From contig QNQO01000549.1 in assembly GCA_003290165.1 (NCBI GenBank), positions 372,001-436,000 on the forward strand: a stretch of DNA of 64,000 bases, given 5' to 3'. Position 1 is the stretch's first letter; every line of letters starts with the position of its first letter. The position numbers and the translations under genes are program-made. Positions 47,058 through 57,916 of the stretch are shown here, piece after piece. The notes beneath the pieces are model-generated. The model did no database searches. It saw only the letters and a list, made by a program, of their open reading frames with translations, and was not told the origin of the DNA. This DNA comes from Berberis thunbergii. Its lineage: Eukaryota; Streptophyta; Magnoliopsida; Ranunculales; Berberidaceae.

Positions 47058-48651
47058 TTATAGCTTTTGCAGATTGATCGTGATATCGCCAAAAGTTTTC
47101 AGCCAGTCCACACCTAACACCATCTCATGCTCTCCCAAGGGTAATACTCGCACGTCGCCACTGAAAGATATGCCTTGCATAGTCCATATTAGAGGTTGGC
47201 AGACTGCAATACTATGCAATTGTTGGCCATTGGCAACTCTTACAGTCATAGAAGCAGTCGTTTGAACGGGCCAGCTCGTGGCTTTAACCACCTTGGGGTC
47301 GATAAAGGAATGTGTGCTGCCCGTGTCTACCAGAATAGAGATGGCGACTTTCTTAATGTAGCCACTCAAGATAATGGCGTTCGATGTGTGGCAACCATGA
47401 AGCGCATTAATGGAGAGCTCCATTTCGGTTTGATCTTCAGGGACTAAGCTATCACAATTGCTGTCTGGGACTGCCAGGGAACCTTCACCCTCGGGTTCGC
47501 CAGTATCCTCATCAGTGGTGAGTAGGAATAATTGCTGATGCTGATACTTGCATCTGTGGCCTGGTTTGTAGAGTTCGTCACAGTTATAGCAAAGGCCTTG
47601 GTCACGGCGAACCTTCATTTGGGCAGGAGTGAGGCGCCTAATGGGTGGTGTGTAGGGAGGCGGCTTGGGTGGTAGTGACCTGTGGAGCAAATTTTGGCTG
47701 GGGAGAGGGGGCCTGGAACCAATTGAGGAAGGTGAAAATTGGCTGGGGAGAGGGAGCCTGGAACCAATTGGGGAAACTGAAGGGGTTGTGGAACGATAGA
47801 TAGGTGAAGGGTGGTGAGTTGAGTGGTGTGATGGTGATGAACATGATTCCTGCATTCTGGCTAAGGAGAGGGCTTGAGCAATACTGGAGGGTTGGAACAT
47901 CTGGACTCTAGTTTTGATGTGGGGTTTGAGACCACTAAGGAAGCTAAGCACATAGTAGGATTCGCTTAGGGTGTCATTGTTAATCACCATCCATGACTTG
48001 AGCTCCTCAAATTTCTCATAGTAGGCTTCGACTGAAGTGGATTGATAGAGTTTGTTGAAGGCCTCAACATAATTCTCATGGACGGGATTCTCAAATCTGA
48101 GACATACATCAGTTGCTAACTGAGGCCACGAGATGGTTGGCTTACCCATTTGATAGTCGAGATACCACGTATCCGCCTTGCCATCAAGGTGGATAGAGGC
48201 GATGGATACCTTACTGTCAGGTGATATATTGTGGAGAAGGAAGAATCGCTCACATTTCTTTACCCACGAGCGAGGGTTGGTTCCATCGAAGTGGGGAAAA
48301 TCCACCTTCGGGAAACGGAAATGGCCCATTGAATGCTCGTTTTGGATGGAAGCATCAGAGTGCCACTGCTGAGTTGGGTGCTCAGTAACATGGGAACTGC
48401 TTGCAGCAGTGTGAGAACTTGGTGGGGTGGGTGGTTGTTTACCTTGGATAAGCTGCATCAGTTGAAGCGAAACGGGAGTCAATATGTTGCCTGAGTTCTT
48501 CTCCACTCTGGGCCAACTGCTCCTCATTCTGTGCCAGCTTAGCAACCTCCTTCTTCAAGAGTTCAATTTGGCTCATAGCCTCATTGAACTGTCTCTTGGA
48601 TTCTCGCAGGTGAGTCTCCATTTCTTTAGCCCTGGTCTCGATGGTTCCCAT
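47058..48651 (-). pseudogene. gag and aspartic protease
   Basis: The likely start is ATG 48651 (MGTIETRAKEMETHLRESKR), soon after the primer-binding site, opening a coiled-coil-like N-terminus. A frameshift near 48470 moves reading to the frame of the long part. That part holds the capsid region (FRFPKVDFPHFDGTNPRSWV; LRFENPVHENYVEAFNKLYQ), a zinc knuckle (CYNCDELYKPGHRC) and the protease ILVDTGSTHSFIDP with its catalytic Asp. It ends at 47058, a few bases before pol opens in another frame. Confidence 0.85.
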
Positions 48652-48653
48652 AT

Positions 48654-48671
48654 AACCTGGCTCTGATACCA
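48654..48671 (-). other. Primer-binding site (tRNA-iMet)
   Basis: The minus strand reads tggtatcagagccaggtt two bases after the 5' LTR, complementary to the 3' end of plant initiator methionine tRNA. Confidence 0.88.
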
Positions 48672-48673
48672 AG

Positions 48674-49174
48674 TGTAATGGTTCTGGGAATTTACGAGAG
48701 AAATCACAATGAAAACTAAATGATTCTGGAATTCATTCAAAAGAAGAACAGAAAATAAACAGGGGGCATTCTCTCACAGAGAGACCTCTTTCTTTCTCTT
48801 ACAACATACCCTTTCATTGTTCAAGCCTTTTACTTATATAGAAAACCCTAATACATGCTACTAGCCAAAATGGAGAAGGAGAGACGCATGCGTGAAGATC
48901 GTGGAGCTCGCCGTGGTCTGCGATGTCAACTGGCTCAGTGGTCCTGTGCGTACTCTATCCTTAACTGATTCTGTGAATCATAACAACTTAACCGATTCTG
49001 TGATTCATAACAGCTTTAACCGAATCTGGGACCACATGCCAAACACGTGAGCACTTAAGTTTTCTTTTAAAATGGCATGAGCGCAGCACGTGCAGGTAAC
49101 CACTCCTTAAGCTTCAAAGAACAGTTTTTTCCCGCCTAATCCAGAGCAGCCCTTCTCTTCGCGCAATCGTGACA
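48674..49174 (-). repeat. 5' LTR
   Basis: 501 bp, same TG...CA ends as the other LTR. In the minus-strand orientation this is the upstream, promoter-bearing copy. Confidence 0.93.
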
Positions 49175-49392
49175 TATTTTCATTAATATTAATAGGAAGG
49201 AGACGATGCACTGTCAAATGGGATCAGGTACCAAACGAGCTTAGGAGTCTATGTCTTGCTCTTTATTTGAGCATCTCTTAGTTATTGGAATTTGAATAAT
49301 TTTGGTGTTTGTTGACTTTACGGAAAACAGTTATTGAAATTTGAATGCAGAACCTACACATCTCCTAGTTATAATTTGGGTGTTTCTACGAC

Positions 49393-49700
49393 GGCGTTCT
49401 GCTGCTGATGCGAAGGCGAGCAGCGGGTGAAGGTGGTGGTGGGGGTGATTAGGGTTATGATGGTTGAGATGGAGTAAGTGATGGTGGTGGAGAGCCAAAA
49501 TTCTTCCTGGCCTCGGTCCCCCAGGCTGGGGGACACAGGCCAGGAAAAATTACTCGGTGGAGAGAGAGGAGATGTGGCGGAGAGAGTGGAGGAGGAGACG
49601 GTACAGAGACATGATCAGAATGTGCTTGATGAAATGTCTAAGAGAGGGAAGTTGAAGAAGAAGAAAGTAGAGAAGTAGAAGAAGAGATTTAGGGCTTAAG
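49393..49700 (-). pseudogene. PPR (GRP23-like) gene 5' fragment with insertion
   Basis: This carries the same PPR 5' segment as 57506-57665 (gcgggtgaaggtggtggtgg and following). It is interrupted by a 61-bp palindromic insertion and then diverges into low-complexity gaag-rich DNA. It lies beside a second PPR fragment at 49930-50420. Confidence 0.6.
49486..49564. mobile_element. 61-bp hairpin insertion with 9-bp target duplication
   Basis: Compared with the uninterrupted copies at 22.6, 50.4 and 57.6 kb, 61 bp (49495-49555) are inserted. They are flanked by an exact duplication of ggtggagag (49486-49494, 49556-49564). The insert folds on itself: tcctggcct pairs with aggccagga and gtcccccag with ctgggggac. 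A 9-bp duplication fits Mutator-like transposition. Confidence 0.75.
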
Positions 49701-49929
49701 GAGGGTTCTGATGTGTTGTCGAGATTCGTGAAAATACGCATTTCAAGAGTGAGGGCGCGCATCTCGAGGGGATGAGCGGTCACTCCCACCCCTCGCCATT
49801 TAGAATTTTCCGTTGGATTTGGTTAATTTAGGGCCAAGGGTTTTCGTAGCTATTCCCACCCATTGACACTTGATGTACCACCAAAATGAAATCATATCGA
49901 GGTATCACCTAACCCTTTCTTTCTTTTTT

Positions 49930-50420
49930 AATTGTCATAAACAATGTTGGGAACAATATTAGACTGCCCAAAAAAGAATCGAAAGAGCGCGACCGCGTCA
50001 TCGTATCGGCTGGCATGGTACATGGCGGCCATGATGGCGTTGCATGTGAAGACAATGGGACGAGTGCTGGAAAAGACAACTTGACGAGCAGTAGCAAAAC
50101 CACCATCGAGATCACCCCCGCGAATGAGGGACTGGACGCGATTGTGGAAATTGAAGTGAGGGCCGAGAAGGGCAGAGGTGGAGTCAGGGTGCGGGAGGCG
50201 TTTGGATCGGGAAGAGGGCGGGGCTCCGAGGGATCACGGCGGAGGGCGTGTAGTGGGGGTTCGATCCGGAGGCGGCGCTTTCTACGACGGCGCTCTACTG
50301 CTGCTTCTTCTGCTGATGCAGCGGGTGAAGGTGGTGGTGGGGGTGATTGTGGTTATGGTGGTTGAGAGGGAGTAAGTGATGGTGGTGGAGAGAGAGGAGG
50401 TGTGGCATCGAATACAGAGT
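49930..50420 (-). pseudogene. PPR (GRP23-like) N-terminal fragment
   Basis: This is a copy of the first ~490 bp of the PPR gene. In changing frames it encodes the Arg-rich presequence region, [39 protein letters not shown] and [20 protein letters not shown]. It stops where the PPR copy at 57.2 kb continues. It keeps GGG where that copy has an in-frame TAG (57208-57210), so it preserves the ancestral codon. It is head-to-head with F-box copy C. Confidence 0.8.
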
Positions 50421-50674
50421 ACTAATTCACTTCGACATCCACAATGCACAAACCAAAGATAACTCGTCTTCGTATCACAAACAGAGTTCTCAAATACAGA
50501 CACAGTCCCGCAATATAAAAATTAATTAATTTAGAAATAAGAAAAGACAAAAATAAGGAAAATAATAGAAAAAAAGACCACTTAATTTCGAATCCTTAGT
50601 GGAAAAAAATAAGGAAAGAAGGAAACAATGTTTTAAAAGTCCATCTACATCTAGAAATCACACTATTTAAGGCC

Positions 50675-50683
50675 TATAAATAG
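50675..50683 (+). promoter_or_regulatory. TATA box of F-box copy C
   Basis: The sequence tataaatag lies 94 bp before ATG 50769. Confidence 0.65.
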
Positions 50684-50768
50684 TTTTATATTACAAACCT
50701 GTTGAGAAACAATAGTCTGAATTCACAATCCCAAACAGTTGAAGTTTAAGGAAAAAGAAGAAACAACA

Positions 50769-51299
50769 ATGACAATGGATCGAATCAGTGAACTTCCAAG
50801 TGAAATCAAAGATGGAGACAACCATTCTATCCAAAAAATGGTGACACCAATGGACTTTCAACCCACACCTCATCTTTCCCCACAATCTCAACATTATGGA
50901 TATTCGCAAATGTTTAAAACAGTACAAAGCAAAGCAACTCTGTCGATTAGAAATCACTCTAGAACTCCCATCAGATTCATCAAAAGAACTCAAGTACGAA
51001 TGCATCTTTTACATGAAACAGTGGATCAAATTCGCGGTGAAAAGACAAGTTCTATGCAGATATGGGCAAAGGTATAGTCTTCAGAGCTCCTGAATGTTTA
51101 TTTCACTCTCAGTCCATACAAATACTAGGACTTAGTAGGTGCATTTTCGATCCTCCTTCAGACTTTAAAGGCTTTCCGTGTTTGGAAACTTTGATTTTAC
51201 ATCGCGTAAAGATGGAAGGAGTTGGATCAATCGAATCTATTGTTTCAACTAGTCCTTATCTTAGAGCAATCTGGTGTATCAAACCTTCAACACCTGAAC
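50769..51299 (+). pseudogene. F-box/LRR pseudogene, copy C
   Basis: The same promoter and start as copies A and B, but most of the F-box after DRISELPSEI is replaced (KDGDNHSIQK...). The frame is then shifted, a short segment is missing near 51053, and similarity stops after about 51299, where the sequence turns into an antisense F-box C-terminal fragment. It cannot make an F-box protein. Confidence 0.88.
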
Positions 51300-51750
51300 T
51301 TTTTATCGTATCCTCTAGCAAAAATTGTACAAGCGACATTTGTTGTACGTTAGCTGATGAGAATCCATTTAGCGTAACTGTTTGAAGGTTGGATAAGAAA
51401 CGAGGAATGTTTCCATGATGTAACCAGCTTCCGGCCTGATTTAAAATTTGAGCTTGATTGTGCTCTGTCTCCATAAATATAGACACCCATTCATATGGTT
51501 CACGCTCTCTTAACCGACGCTCTCTTAACTGCACAGGAAATTATTTCGAGAATTTAATGATGGTAAATAGTCTGATTTACAAATCTGAAATCAGAACAAT
51601 ACTTGCATCTATTTCCATGCTCTGCAAAGATGGGCAATTCTGAAGAAAATTGACTAAAGCTACCAAAGTGAAGTTCATAGTTATCTTGCCGCATGTGTGC
51701 AATCTTTTCAGACTCTGGAGCACAACATGTATAATTTTTGAAGGCACCAC
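51300..51750 (-). pseudogene. Antisense F-box C-terminal fragment
   Basis: The minus strand encodes QSLKRLHTCGKITMNFTLVA ... FLQNCPSLQSMEIDAS (about 51725-51600). After an intron-like gap it encodes LREREPYEWVSIFMETEHNQ ... FLSNLQTVTLNGFSSANVQQ ... FLLEDTIK (about 51534-51310). This aligns with the end of copy B exon 1 and its exon 2 but is clearly divergent, so it derives from a different paralogue. Its upstream part is cut by the CACTA terminus at 51751. Confidence 0.75.
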
Positions 51751-51905
51751 CACTACAAGAAAAATGTTAATTAATAGCATTTCAAAAACGCTATGTCAAC
51801 CGAAGCTATAATAGACCCAGGAGCTATTATAGCGTTTTGGTAAGTTTGGCTTTTATAGCGTTTCAGAAACGCTATGGTAGAATCTACCATAGCAAATTTT
51901 TTTTT
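51751..51905 (+). mobile_element. CACTA transposon terminus 2
   Basis: It starts cactacaagaaaaatg and has the same tatagcgttt / aaacgctat subterminal motifs and the same adjoining gctatcaaatgac block as the terminus at 35826. Shorter subterminal array than copy 1. No transposase or opposite end is seen. Confidence 0.78.
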
Positions 51906-52119
51906 TGGCTATCAAATGACTTTTTATTACATCTTATAAGTTTTATTTCTAGAAAATAAAAATTTTAATGTGCCAAACTTAAACATTTACATGAATAGAG
52001 GCAAACTAATATAATTAATGAGACAATGTATTACATCGAGTCACAAGATCTATAAATTTAATAATAAAGATCAGCTCTCTGTACATCCTTTTATAAGAGA
52101 ACCATCATGTTCTAACATA
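51906..52119. other. CACTA interior / junction to CNOT4 fragment
   Basis: AT-rich non-coding DNA. No feature beyond the shared CACTA-adjacent block was recognised. Confidence 0.4.
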
Positions 52120-54730
52120 GTAGCAAGTGATTTCTAAACTGCAAATGCACAGCTGAATCTGCAAGTGAATCTGATGTAGCTGCTTTGAAGATTCTAACTG
52201 CCCTAACCCACCATTAGAATGTTGGACCTGACTTTCTTCATTTTCAAATGACTTTATACCTACATCTGAATACAATGTGGATCCCTGAATTGTGTTTCTA
52301 GTGACTGCTGTGGACGAACCATTGCATGTATCTACCCACTGTCTGGCCGGTTCACTCAAACCAGTTGAACTTGCAGTTGGTGGCCTGCCATTTGAAACAC
52401 TCAACCCCCTACCAATCAAAGTTAAAAACGTTCAGTTGAGAGCCCCATACGACAAATAAAAAGAAAATCAACAACAGTGTATATCATACCATGAGGCTGT
52501 AGCTGGAAGAGCAGCAGATCTACCAGAGCTACCATTAGGAGGAGAACCTTTAGAATGGCTACCGGGATTCTCTAGGAAATAATAACCGAGTCATGACATG
52601 GAATAAACTGATTGCAAAACATCAAGTCAACAAGCAAATATTGAGTATCAAAGAAACATGGGTTCATGTTGTTCCATCAGCTGCACATTGAAATTCAATG
52701 TAAAAATAGAATGAAGGTCATACATTTGTGGTTAATTTAGCAATAGGTTTCGTAGAAGAAGCAGAGGGAGCAGTGTTGATGACGCCAAAATCATCCATAG
52801 GAGGAGGCAATGTATTCCCTGAATGCCGTTGCAAATTATTTGTTGCACCAGTTATTTGTTGAACCCTGTTCCTAGAACGAAAATAAGAGATTATGATTCA
52901 CATCATCATTTGATGAAACCAATGTAAAGAAAATCGAGGTAGTAGAAGTAACAAAAGTGCAAAATGAAATGGTCTCAGATACAAATACAGCAACAGAGTA
53001 AGCTGAAGGAAATTAACACAAAATTTGTGTATGGATTGTTTTATACCTTGAATATGCTGAAATTATCTCATCTTTAGTAAAACTATCTTCTTGGGTGCCA
53101 ATTTCATGCAAATATAAACAATCTGGATTGCTGCAGGTCTGGACCAACAGAGATACATTTGAGTTAGCAAAACAATCATCGCACCACTGTTGGCATGAAA
53201 CTCAAAAAATCAAACAACCAAAATACATATCGAACATGAAAGCATACCATATTTCTCAACCAAGCATGGCAATACTTTGTGGTCCCAAAGCATGCTCTGG
53301 AAATGCAATTTAATCAGTAACCAACTGGGACGCTACACTGTTATTCAGGAAATACAGTGATAAAGAAACCATATGCTTACCTCAAAGGTTTACCTTCTAA
53401 AATATAGCCGTGCACCAGTTGAATGCATCGAACTGCCTCCTCTTCTTTTGAGTAAGTAATATATCTGCAAATAAAAGGGTGAGGAAACAGGCAACAGGAA
53501 CATCTGTGTATAATTGAAATTCCTCACTCTTAAAGTAAAACAATTAAAATCACGCAGTCCATTTCCATTACCAAACTCTAGATCAAAAGGCAAACATTTT
53601 AGCATGATTAAATCACCATTCAATCGAAGAAGATACAACAGTTAATTGTGAATGCCCCCAAATAATCTCATATTCCTATATAGAAAAATATCCATGCAAT
53701 CCTAACGAGAAAAGCTTGAAATTCAGTAGAGTAACAGAAGCCAGGTTCAAAAGGAAGGAAAGAAACAAGATAATAAAGTACTTGGGTGGCTTCATAATGT
53801 CCAATAGTTATCACATGAATATTGTAAGTGTCCAGACAATACCATAGTGACTCTTTGACTAATACAAAAATCTCTCAGATGAATTGGCCTTGATAAAGAG
53901 TCACGATATGTTTTCGGTGCCTCAATCGCATAGTGAATTACAGGAAATAATATTACCAGTTGCGAGTCAACTCTATAATACCAACCCCGGCCATAAAAGT
54001 GAGAATTCTGATTTGTACGGTAACTTGAACAAAACATAGTTATTTGTTTAAATGATATGAGTATAACAATAAGCAATATGTGAGAATGATACTTCCATCT
54101 TTGAATTGTCCAATAGTGTGGCATAATAAAAAATAAAAATAAAAACTCAAAATGATTACAACTGAACTTACACACTACATGTGTTGTTTGTAGAATGTTG
54201 AATAGCGCCGCCGACAGTCCGAGCAATAGACACTTTTAGAACCTTCCCATACTGGGCAAAATATTCTCTGCGCTGAAGCAACTGTTAAATAACACGATAT
54301 CTTGCTTAGAAACAGTATAAAAAGTAAAGGGTGTGTGAATCACTCAAAGAATCACAAGTGGCTTCATCGCATATTTAAGAATTGATAACAAGTTGAAACT
54401 GAACAGATAGATAGCTTAAAGGAGCCACCCACATCTTCATCTGCTAAATTGGAAGGTATCCCTATTATATACACCAGGTTCCGTTGAATAACTCGAACAC
54501 TGCTAAGATGTTTTCTTCCATCAGATGCTTTAGGTTTGGGCTTTTGTGACTTTAATTTTGTCTCTGACTGTATTTCAGCCAACCTGCCACAGATAGAAGA
54601 TAATGAGCTCTTTCTTCATGGAAATTACAAAACAACATAAAAACAAAGGAAAAAAAATAAATCACCAGACCTTTCATTAGAAGCCATCCCTACAATCTTT
54701 TCTTTAAACCATTGTTCATATTGTACTAAC
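52120..54730 (-). pseudogene. CNOT4 (NOT4) E3 / CCR4-NOT subunit fragment
   Basis: Exons in native order encode YEQWFKEKIVGMASNERS (about 54730-54675), AEIQSETKLKSQKPKPKASD ... VIQRNLVYIIGIPSNLADED (about 54585-54430), the RRM part LLQRREYFAQYGKVLKVSIA (about 54283-54180), YITYSKEEEAVRCIQLVHGY (about 53463-53390), FGTTKYCHAWLRN (about 53300), CSNPDCLYLHEIGTQEDSFT (zinc-finger-like, about 53140-53080), then low-complexity exons down to 52120 (VSNGRPPTASSTGLSEPARQ). This is the RRM and zinc-finger middle of plant CNOT4. The N-terminal RING is missing, and upstream it meets NEK kinase sequence. Most splice sites look normal, so decay is limited. Confidence 0.85.
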
Positions 54731-54814
54731 AACGTGCTTATTATAATCAATAATAACAAAGTTGGGTCATCAATCAAACTTATTGAATTTCAAGAAAGAG
54801 TTTCAGCAACTTAC

Positions 54815-55023
54815 AAAGGCTTTAAATGCAGGTTTTAGTGCAGTCATTTCATATATACAACATCCTGCAGAATGCAAAAAATTTCACATATAAACAACTT
54901 AAAAGGTCATTGCAAAACATATGTAGAGTAAAGGTAATGTACCTAAGGACCAGATATCTGATTAGTACCATAAGGAATATCAGAGAGAAGTTCAGGGCAC
55001 ATATAGGTTGGAGTTCCCACCAC
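54815..55023 (-). pseudogene. NIMA-related kinase (NEK) fragment
   Basis: Two exons (55023-54943 and 54864-54815) encode the activation segment VVGTPTYMCPELLSDIPYGT and, after the intron, GCCIYEMTALKPAFKAF of plant NEK kinases. A one-base loss after PYGT shifts the frame, so the exon ends in TAG at the splice donor. The family reads SDIWSLG here. No ATP-binding or HRD motif is present. Confidence 0.85.
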
Positions 55024-55485
55024 CTGCATTTCAGTGACAGTCCTTGATACTTACGCAGTCATTCATGCAAATGTCTTAGTTGGAGGACTAACTTGTTTTA
55101 TCATTGAAATTACTCACAGAGCAAGTAAGTTCCATGGAATATTTCTACTTGATGGGCCTTAGAAACAACCATTGCTAGCTAACTTCTTTATCAGCACCTG
55201 AAAGCCAAGTAAAAAAAGGACGAAGAAATGAGAAACATGGTTCACAGTATCTATTATCACACTGGACTGAAATAATTGAACCCTTTAATAAGTTAAAAAT
55301 CAGGGCATATGAAGGGTCTAGAATACAAGAATAACCAGATACTTCCAATCAAGCAGGCAAATCAAGGAAACTTATTAGCTACACCTAGACATGAATTTGC
55401 ATCGATTAATTGACATTGCTCAAGATCCGGTCAAAACTGAGGAGAGGTATACTAGACTATAGAATCTCTAAATGGATCAACACTA
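55024..55485. other. Non-coding spacer between NEK and PPR fragments
   Basis: No exon of the NEK or PPR gene and no transposon end was recognised here. Confidence 0.45.
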
Positions 55486-57670
55486 ATCATGTTGATTTGT
55501 GAATGGCGATGATGCTTGTGGAAGATCATGTGCTTGTTGGAAATTTGGTGCACGTTGAAAAGTTGGTGCTGTTGAAACCTGGTGTTGTTTCTTGCTGATA
55601 ATTTGGTGCTTGCTGAAAATCTGATGGTGCTTGTTGATAATTTGTTTTGTGTTGAAAACCTGTTGGTACATGTTGATAACTTGTTCTTTGTTGAAAATCC
55701 GGTGCTTGTTGAAAACTTGGCGGTTGTTGATAATTTTGTGCCTGTTGAAAACCAGGTGCTTGTTGATTGCTTATTGGTTGTTGATAGCTTCTAGGTGCAT
55801 GCCCAAAATTGGGTGCTTGTGGCTGTTGATAACTTTGTGTTTGTTGAAAACCCGGAGCTTGTTGATTGCTTAGTGGTTGTTGATAGCTTCTCGGTGACTG
55901 TCCGCAATTAGGTGTTTGTGGTTGTTGATAGCTTTGTGCTTGTTGATTGCTTCTCGGTGCCTGTCCAAAATTGGGTGCTTGTTGAAATCCCTGCCTATGT
56001 TGAAAACCTCCTTGCCTTGGTTGAAATGGTGCCGCTAACAATCTCTCAACCTCATCAATCCTCCCTTCTTTATCAAAAGCCTCGTTCACAGTGCTACGAA
56101 GTGTAGAAGTAACACCAATTTTATTCCTCACCATGTGACCTAGCAAATCCCTAATATGATCTAGTTTACTTTCCTTGCATAAAGCTGTAATCACAAGTTC
56201 AAAAGTAGTTGGGTCTGGTTTCTGTTCCCTATCTGCCATTTTCTCTAAAGTCTCCCCTGCCTCTTGAATCCTCCCCCTACTAATCACCCTTTCAAACACC
56301 GAATTAACAATTGCTGGACTTGGTTTCAAATTAGTCTCGAGCAACTTCTTGAACATGATCAAAACATCATCAATCCTCTCTTCTTTAAAATAACCATCAA
56401 TTAGAAGCTTAAAAGTTGTAACATCCGGCATGGCGTGCTTAGCATGTAACAGCTCAAAATACTTTTCTGCCTCCGACACCATCCCATTCTCACAAAGCCT
56501 AGCTATCATATTATTGTACCCCACAGCATCCATCATAAATGGTTTCGCACCAGTTGCCGTCCCTACCCTATTAAACACCGAATGTGCCTCTTCAATATCA
56601 CCTAATCTAAAACACTCATTCACCATTATATTAAAAAGCTCACTATTCAAAGCATGGAAGTTAGGTGTCTTGTGTCTATTTAACATATCTTCAAAAAGAG
56701 TATTAGCATCCGAACTCTTACCATACTTGAGCAATACCTGCAAGAGAACATTGCAAGTAACCGGCGTCATATTGAACTTGCGGTCCAAAAGCTTCTTATA
56801 CCAATCCATTGCTTCCTTCTCCATCCCGCGTTTAAAGAAATACTCCATGAATGTGGAGTTGACTACTCCATCATGTACCTGGCAACGGGTACATAACTCG
56901 TCAATAACTCATTAGCTCTTTCAACATTATCTTGTTCAAGAAAACCCCAGATCAAATTATTGTAAACTAAAGAATCCGCACCGTGCCCTCTACCGAGCAT
57001 TTCTCGCATGATATCCATAGCATCCAAGATTCGATCAGCTGAAATTAACCCTTTGGTGAGATGTCGATAAGTAACGGGTGAGGGGCTAAATGGGGCTTTG
57101 GCAAGAATGTGTTGGTACACTTCTAAGGCTTCATCAACCCTACCAGCATCACAATGGGTATTAATTAGAAAATTGTAAGAAACAATGTTGGGAACAATAT
57201 TAGACTGCTAAAAAAAGAATCGAAATAGCGCGACCGCATCATCGTATTGGCTGCACGGTACATGGCGGCCATGATGGCGTTGCATGTGAAGACAGTGGGA
57301 CGAGTGCTGGAGAAGATAGCTTGACGAGCAAGTAGCAGAACCACCATCGAGATCACCCACGCGAATGAGGGACTGAACGTGATTGTGGAGATTGAGGCGA
57401 GGGCCGACAAGGGCAGAGGTGGAGTCAGGGAGGCGGGGGGCGTTTGGATCGGAGCTCCGAAGGATCACGACGGAGGGCGTGGAGTGGGGGTTCGATCCAG
57501 AGGTGGCGCTTTCTACGACAGCGTTCTGCTGCTGCTTCTTCTGCTGATGCAAAGGCGAAGCAGCGGGTGAAGGTGGTGGTGGGGGTGATTGTGGTTATGG
57601 TGGTTGAGTGGGAGTAAGTGATGGTGGTGGAGAGAGAGGAGGTGCGACATCTAATACAGAGTCCTAATTC
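55486..57670 (-). pseudogene. GRP23-like PPR protein with Gln-rich C-terminus, near full length
   Basis: P-type PPR proteins bind organelle RNA; GRP23 (At1g10270) is essential for embryo development and carries a Gln-rich C-terminus. From about 57670 the sequence encodes a presequence-like Thr/Arg-rich region, [20 protein letters not shown], then about ten PPR motifs (for example VTYRHLTKGLISADRILDAM, VTCNVLLQVLLKYGKSSDAN, VTTFKLLIDGYFKEERIDDV). The last ~150 residues are Q-rich repeats of the type NQQAPGFQQ / RSYQQP (about 56030-55540). Lesions: two offsetting shifts near 57310-57420, TAG at 57208-57210 and a one-base shift near 56895. The 440-codon frame 56848-55526 remains open. It is probably a recent pseudogene. 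It is head-to-head with F-box copy D. Confidence 0.82.
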
Positions 57671-57822
57671 ATTTCGACATCGACAAAGCACAAACCAAAG
57701 ATAACTCGTCTTCGTATCCTTCGACCACAATTAATTTAGAATCCTTGGAGGAAAAAAATAAGGAAAGAAGGAAACAATGTTTTAGAAGTACATATACATC
57801 TAGAAATCACACTCTTAAGGTC

Positions 57823-57831
57823 TATAAATAG
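57823..57831 (+). promoter_or_regulatory. TATA box of F-box copy D
   Basis: The sequence tataaatag lies 94 bp before ATG 57917. Confidence 0.65.
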
Positions 57832-57916
57832 TTTTATATTACAAACCTGTTGAGAAACTATAGTCTGAATTCACAATCCCAAACAGTTGAAGTTTAAGGA
57901 AAAAGAAGAAACAACA

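Larger units (their letters stand above)
43509..49174 (-). mobile_element. Ty3/gypsy chromovirus LTR retrotransposon (non-autonomous by decay)
   Basis: A full-length element of about 5.67 kb, transcribed right to left. It has two LTRs with TG...CA ends, a tRNA-iMet primer-binding site and a polypurine tract. The gag, protease, RT, RNase H and integrase domains are in Ty3/gypsy order, with a C-terminal chromodomain. The flanking 5-mers are tgttt (43504-43508) and tattt (49175-49179), a target-site duplication with one change. The LTRs differ by roughly fifteen substitutions plus a duplication of about 20 bp, so the insertion is not recent. Several frameshifts and a stop in pol mean it cannot encode its own proteins. 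Confidence 0.95.

Noticed and set aside
56430..56915. 161-codon plus-strand frame over the PPR gene
   Set aside because: It is the antisense of PPR repeats with no family resemblance.
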